This document shows, one piece after another, positions 6,601 to 7,246 of a stretch of DNA of 7,246 nucleotides. Numbering within the stretch: the first letter of the stretch is position 1; every line of letters begins with the position of its first letter. Origin of the DNA: Bacillota bacterium. GTDB taxonomy: Bacteria > Bacillota > Clostridia > UBA1381. The position numbers and the translations under genes were made by a program. The stretch spans positions 1-7,246 of the forward strand of contig JAJQAT010000020.1 of assembly GCA_021203665.1 (NCBI GenBank), read 5' to 3'. Under the pieces are notes generated by a model, which had not been told where the DNA came from, did no database searches, and saw only the letters and a program-made list of their open reading frames with translations.

Positions 6601-7149
6601 CGCGATTACGTTGTCCTCGCCGACATTGATATAATCCGTTATATCAAAGCCCATGGCGGTAATGCCCGCCTCGTAGTAGCCTACAAGAGTGCCGTTTACG
6701 TACAAATAAACCGTCTGGCGAACCGACTCAAATTCAAGGAAAAGCTTTTTTCCCGCATCGCTTTCCGGTACGGTTATGTGCTTTCTGTAGAACATAAATC
6801 CGCGCCATACTCCCGATTCGCCGGAGTCGTAGCAGTTATCGTCAAACGAATCCTCGGCGTTCGGCGCGTGCGGCACCGACACCGTTTCCCATTCGCTGTC
6901 GTCATATTCGACATCATAGAACTGATACCCGTTCGCATCGACAACACTCGCCGCCGCGCTCGCAAGCGGGTACACCGTGCCTGTTGCTTTTGTAAATTTC
7001 CAATCAATGTTCATATTGTATGTAACCGCCGGACTGTCCGGCACTTCATAAGCGACCGTTTCGTCGTCCTCTGCAAATACCGTCAGCGTGCCTGACAATA
7101 ATTGCAAGAGCATAACCAATGAACAAATAACAGAAATTCCTCGTTTCAT
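658..7149 (-). CDS. Secreted multi-domain glycoside hydrolase family 2 protein
   Basis: The product is 2163 residues, far longer than a typical GH2 enzyme (about 600-1050), and is probably an extracellular enzyme or sugar-binding protein acting on a beta-linked glycan. Visible modules: signal peptide 1-26; GH2 sugar-binding domain about 46-190 (GVWRGFMFYRKHI, LYVNGTLVGYYEAG); GH2 Ig-like domain about 231-393 (RFWSPDSPYLYDVYT, then TGFRKVEYD); TIM barrel about 396-705; DUF4982-like about 706-818 (IELYVNDTLVG, AVAYDARDEVIAED); GH2 C5-like about 822-937; unassigned section 938-1142; small beta module 1143-1229; LamG-like plus Ig-like 1299-1579; Ig-like 1588-1684; second LamG-like plus Ig-like 1690-1976; C-terminal beta modules 1980-2090 and 2094-2163. 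Glu587 in ETEYAR matches the GH2 nucleophile, but the usual acid/base Glu is Ala517. The start is fixed by the K-R signal-peptide n-region and an upstream AAAGGG. The substrate cannot be read from the sequence. The reading frame is intact, and the gene stands alone in the window. Confidence 0.97.
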   Translation of the reverse strand: MKRGISVICSLVMLLQLLSGTLTVFAEDDETVAYEVPDSPAVTYNMNIDWKFTKATGTVYPLASAAASVVDANGYQFYDVEYDDSEWETVSVPHAPNAEDSFDDNCYDSGESGVWRGFMFYRKHITVPESDAGKKLFLEFESVRQTVYLYVNGTLVGYYEAGITAMGFDITDYINVGEDNVIAVATDNSSDRGQSDSSLVTHETIPGSAAGAADGYTFQWNTKDFNEIQGGITGNVNLYAKNDIYQTLPLYNNLKTTGNYIYASDFDIREKTATITVEGEIRNETDSTEDITLEVNVVDNDGNLTASFSETASVAAATDAGEVYQTVVPDDAYEDDPAATNADTVDVTKIVASATATDLRFWSPDSPYLYDVYTVLKDSDGNVLDVQKTTTGFRKVEYDIEDGGLKINDSPVWLTGYAQRSTNEWAVIGVANDWLQDLDMQWIKESNANFIRWMHVAPKPSQIRSGDKYGVVSVVPAGDKEGDVDGRQWDQRVEAMRDAMIYYRNSPSVIFWEAGNASISAEHQQEMTDMKNLIDPNGGRFSGCRSLSSTDQIEAADYVGTMLNRYASSATSAMSSANKYVPIVETEYARDEAPRRVWDDYSPPDYDYDNKWLGDGGSKTDGYDIWDETSEDFAVTDVTAYDEFYSDRVGGSSGNDYYSAAAIMVWSDSNMHNRNTGSENCRTSGKVDPVRIKKEAFYAMQAAQATEPTIHIVGHWNYPKYIEGDEENGNYWYDLKTFNGTYWEKTGEQAQRDPTKKTVYVIGSADVSKIELYVNDTLVGTCSKPTSTFVYSFPNIDVTQSGEVSAVAYDARDEVIAEDAITTAGEAATIRLTPVTGPDGLIADGSDIAYFDVEVVDADGNVCPLNYDKINLSVSGNGVLLGGYNSGVDDKITTHKDYVYAECGTNRVFVRSTREAGAITLSASFDGQAAVTSTITSTALELTDGLTTEAQRSYEQGEVPETVTSEVDPLKALASEFTVDFDEESGNTEIVDPLEDVDTYKVQYNGTDCTDNYTSVPYRPDSTTGVLCDVITTLDILKQNANSNIEYTVVTEGDLPAGYDGALPYVSITGGLKDGYTQIDVVNASTTLFINGGEDKNLMNAEVETSGDEVIADISAVLSYIDGVSYSLNTNAKTANMVGAAVDGDTRSAFLEYADGTVRAIAITPVEDGKLIFASYDGGLLENVSLKTVNLESLGSYSDYALPSAFADAEDVKIMLWASDMATPLCDYVTSNDNETVSTASIGGTVFYDADESAAVSVNLDDEDYEDDYDGAEVTLASADVSLFADGTAGEPQTLDVLVAKHECESTSISDNLTIEDGAPDGTKYIKTGDSGNNTYGEYCFQSEFTYGSNTTEDIMFSLDVRFDEEYSGFTAESNSDSKVAGAVVLKSGVIQVQRSSSDYSSTGISVDSDTWYHISMVGRYSASDANIDMYVWKYGDDGSLTYLGSAASIALRNLSASNNSGASHLNILANTSVDNMCVYKLNADTLTLSSSSDTVKAGATLLFTYSATRAGGYITNPSVTWEVYDANNENALNDEEITISESGLLSVGADAQKQTVYVRATSTVSDTVYASKAVEIDAIDTSTDTYDTLTLTADGDTVRVNEPLTLTAAATLNGEAVDPISEDDLFWYVYNEGNLREVGNKNITIEDGVLSVTEDAVAQTVTVKAMNLSGSVSGTYTVEILPANMNYGNEDEYTDTYASSNACEEYISDATLTEGSWDGSAYYTVTSGYDFEGFSSDTTADVIYSADMQFANDGAGWTVYNNSKGKLGLQLSSSGTTLNAIGASNKVVGSMTIDNTSWYNIQIMCATGNSGSGTSYARLIVYKYDEDGNRVHPTTGEVGVPYVSSDVSLRNLDESSANHICVSAGTNVDNVLSMYVSPDTLELSLDTESVLAGATAQATTTASRKGVVFPYLSTSLISYEIYDSDNAYPLGSDKITIDSSGKITVDALADAQDVYVRVSSTSGGMSDSVKLTIKSSDIFEITSAGFEDDTYSVIKRIKVNKNFYYTDDVTFVVAVYDENGEVTAAAVKKAYGDQLSLGENKIAINLTLPEDFDKDTDTIKAYAVTNLSTSTKTDGAELAVASSTVSGIPSFDDTAKVVVLVLKTDADETSVTAGNILYFTQLLGGDISGNTLNLPITPENGMTVKIAGNVSGVHTIAVGTLE
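661..1212 (-). other. C-terminal small beta modules
   Basis: Residues 1980-2163. The first module (about 1980-2090) contains DDVTFVVAVYDENGEVTAA, GENKIAINLTLPEDF and DTIKAYAVTNLS. It is a distant repeat of the module at residues 1143-1229 (shared strand-YD-turn pattern and a following charged 'dtIKay' or 'dvKiml' strand). The last module has NILYFTQLLGG, LNLPITPENGMTVKIAG and HTIAVGTLE. It resembles a short terminal beta module found at the ends of many clostridial secreted proteins. There is no LPXTG sorting signal, SLH repeat, dockerin duplication or terminal membrane helix. Confidence 0.55.
1222..2082 (-). other. Second LamG-like plus Ig-like pair (copy B)
   Basis: Residues 1690-1976. The LamG-like half has ADVIYSADMQFANDGAGW, NTSWYNIQIMC, ARLIVYKYDEDGNRV, SLRNLDESS and TNVDNVLSMYV. 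The Ig-like half has DTLELSLDTESVLAGATAQ, SLISYEIYDSDNAYPLG, ITIDSSGKITVDALADAQ and DVYVRVSST. These landmarks appear in the same order as in copy A, so an ancestral pair was probably duplicated inside the gene. Copy B carries an extra loop (HPTTGEVGVPYVSS) before the LRNL motif. Confidence 0.7.
2098..2388 (-). other. Ig-like (Big-type) domain between the two LamG-like pairs
   Basis: Residues 1588-1684: DTLTLTADGDTVRVNEPLTL, then DDLFWYVYNEGNLREVG, NITIEDGVLSVTEDAVAQ and TVTVKAMNLSGSVSGTYTVE. It repeats the same beta-sandwich pattern as the Ig-like halves of copies A and B (strand, 'W/Y-x-V-Y', 'ItI.dG.lsV..da..qtV.V.a'). It is therefore a third copy of the Ig-like module without its LamG-like partner. 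Confidence 0.7.
2413..3255 (-). other. First LamG-like plus Ig-like pair (copy A)
   Basis: Residues 1299-1579. The first 180 or so residues look like a concanavalin-type beta-sandwich (LamG/laminin-G-like): EDIMFSLDVRF, DTWYHISMVGRYS, IDMYVWKYGDDGSLTYLG, ALRNLSAS, and TSVDNMCVYKL. The Ig-like (Big-type) part follows: DTLTLSSSSDTVKAGATLLF, SVTWEVYDANNENAL, ITISESGLLSVGADAQ and TVYVRATST. It is paralogous to the segment at 1222-2082. Such pairs usually bind glycans or act as spacers. I infer a binding or positioning role here. Confidence 0.7.
3463..4338 (-). other. Unassigned middle section with possible copper-amine-oxidase-N-like and small beta modules
   Basis: Residues 938-1229. The part from 938 to about 1085 matches no family I recognise. 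Residues 1086-1142 (TTLFINGG, then DEVIADISAVLSYIDGVSYS and NAKTANMVG) weakly resemble the copper amine oxidase N-terminal-like module (pattern: own-name strand, 'vPlRava..lG..v.wd...tv'), a non-catalytic domain common in secreted clostridial proteins. Residues 1143-1229 contain KLIFASYDGGLLENV and EDVKIMLWASDMATPLC. They fit a small beta module I recall from many clostridial secreted enzymes, usually ending like 'vKvflWDsl..mkPl'. Functions are unknown. Confidence 0.5.
4339..5034 (-). other. DUF4982-like and GH2 C5-like beta-sandwich domains
   Basis: Residues 706-937 resemble the two accessory domains that often follow the barrel in Bacteroidetes and Firmicutes GH2 proteins. The first starts TEPTIHIVGHWNYP and continues with KTVYVIGSADVSKIELYVN and SGEVSAVAYDARDEVIAED. 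About 35 residues rich in Tyr, Trp and Asn (721-755) sit between its opening motif and the rest, where relatives I recall are shorter. The second begins TTAGEAATIRLTPVTGPDG and has IADGSDIAYFDVEVVDADGN, the typical C5 pattern. These domains are structural or sugar-contacting in known relatives. The assignment rests on remembered family patterns. Confidence 0.8.
5035..7014 (-). other. GH2 catalytic core: sugar-binding, Ig-like and TIM-barrel domains
   Basis: Residues 46-705 follow the standard GH2 order. The first beta-sandwich includes WETVSVPHAPN and GVWRGFMFYRKHI. The Ig-like domain ends with RFWSPDSPYLYDVYTVL and TGFRKVEYD, the usual run-in to the barrel. The barrel contains GLKINDSPVWLTGY, ANFIRWMHV, DKYGVVSVVP, and NSPSVIFWEAGNASIS at about 505-520, which aligns with the LacZ motif PSVIIWSLGNES. 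PIVETEYAR (582-590) aligns with the LacZ nucleophile motif CEYAH, giving Glu587. PRRVWDDYSPP follows at 594-604. Asn516 of the conserved G-N pair is kept, but the next residue is Ala517 where Glu is expected. Glu513, four residues earlier, is the nearest acidic side chain. Family membership is secure, but the catalytic mechanism is uncertain. Confidence 0.93.
7072..7149 (-). other. Signal peptide coding segment (residues 1-26)
   Basis: The N-terminus has a short basic n-region (MKR), a hydrophobic core rich in Leu, Val and Ile (residues 5-19), and a plausible signal peptidase I site after VFA at residue 26, just before the acidic EDDE. No lipobox is present: Cys9 lies inside the hydrophobic core with no Leu-Ala/Gly-Cys arrangement at its end. 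The protein is therefore expected to be exported by Sec and released from the membrane. Confidence 0.9.
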
Positions 7150-7159
7150 AGTTAATCAA

Positions 7160-7165
7160 CCCTTT
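7160..7165 (-). promoter_or_regulatory. Ribosome binding site (AAAGGG)
   Basis: Read on the minus strand, AAAGGG lies 10 bases upstream of the ATG at 7149. It is a short and weaker-than-ideal match to the anti-Shine-Dalgarno sequence, but the spacing is normal. It supports the chosen start; the next in-frame Met (codon 13) falls inside the hydrophobic core of the signal peptide. Confidence 0.6.
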
Positions 7166-7214
7166 ATTTTAAAAATATTTTTTTAGTTTTCACATATGCC
7201 GTTTCGGAAAACCA

Positions 7215-7243
7215 ATCATATATATACAATTTTACCATATTAA
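7215..7243 (-). promoter_or_regulatory. Candidate sigma-A-type promoter
   Basis: On the minus strand, TTAATA (7238-7243, 4 of 6 matches to TTGACA) is followed after 17 bases by TATGAT (7215-7220, 5 of 6 matches to TATAAT). Transcription would start near 7208 and leave an AT-rich leader of about 58 bases. The area is AT-rich, so chance matches are likely. No clear operator or riboswitch is visible in the leader. Confidence 0.35.
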
Positions 7244-7246
7244 TTT

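Noticed and set aside
6412..7095. A 227-codon plus-strand open frame opposite the N-terminal half
   Set aside because: Same complementary frame as above, with an Arg/Val-rich composition, no convincing start context, and full overlap with the conserved GH2 sugar-binding domain.
7150..7214. A riboswitch or catabolite-control operator in the leader
   Set aside because: The leader is only about 60 bases and very AT-rich. The only stem is a 3-bp CCG-AAA-CGG, and no sequence fits a catabolite-responsive element well.

Overview
The window holds one very large protein-coding gene on the minus strand (658-7149, 2163 codons), followed by its terminator and about 590 bases of hairpin-rich intergenic repeats at the left end. 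The overall look (moderate GC, a Gram-positive-style signal peptide, large multi-module secreted carbohydrate-active enzymes, and families of short extragenic palindromes) suggests a gut-type clostridium (Oscillospiraceae, Lachnospiraceae or a relative). That assignment is by resemblance only; no marker gene is present.

The gene encodes a secreted glycoside hydrolase family 2 (GH2) protein. From N- to C-terminus it reads: signal peptide; GH2 sugar-binding beta-sandwich; GH2 Ig-like domain; GH2 TIM barrel; DUF4982-like and GH2 C5-like beta-sandwich domains; a poorly recognised middle section with a possible copper-amine-oxidase-N-like module; a small beta module; a LamG-like plus Ig-like pair; a further Ig-like domain; a second LamG-like plus Ig-like pair; and two small C-terminal beta modules. 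The likely nucleophile Glu587 is present, but the position that normally holds the acid/base Glu is Ala517. This is the most interesting point in the coding part. No cell-wall anchor or dockerin is visible.

Layout from right to left (direction of transcription): a candidate promoter (7215-7243), a weak ribosome binding site (7160-7165), the gene, then a strong hairpin terminator (591-632) with U-tracts on both strands. Positions 1-590 contain no credible gene. They carry at least three intermingled families of palindromic repeats: two-hairpin units beginning CCTCCC (25-126, with an inverted relative at 330-358), a trio of perfect hairpins (186-285), and hairpins with different stems but the same TACGAGGTG-type tail (127-165, 424-501, 521-566).

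I see no multi-gene system here. It is a single enzyme gene with an unusual active-site motif next to a dense patch of intergenic repeats.
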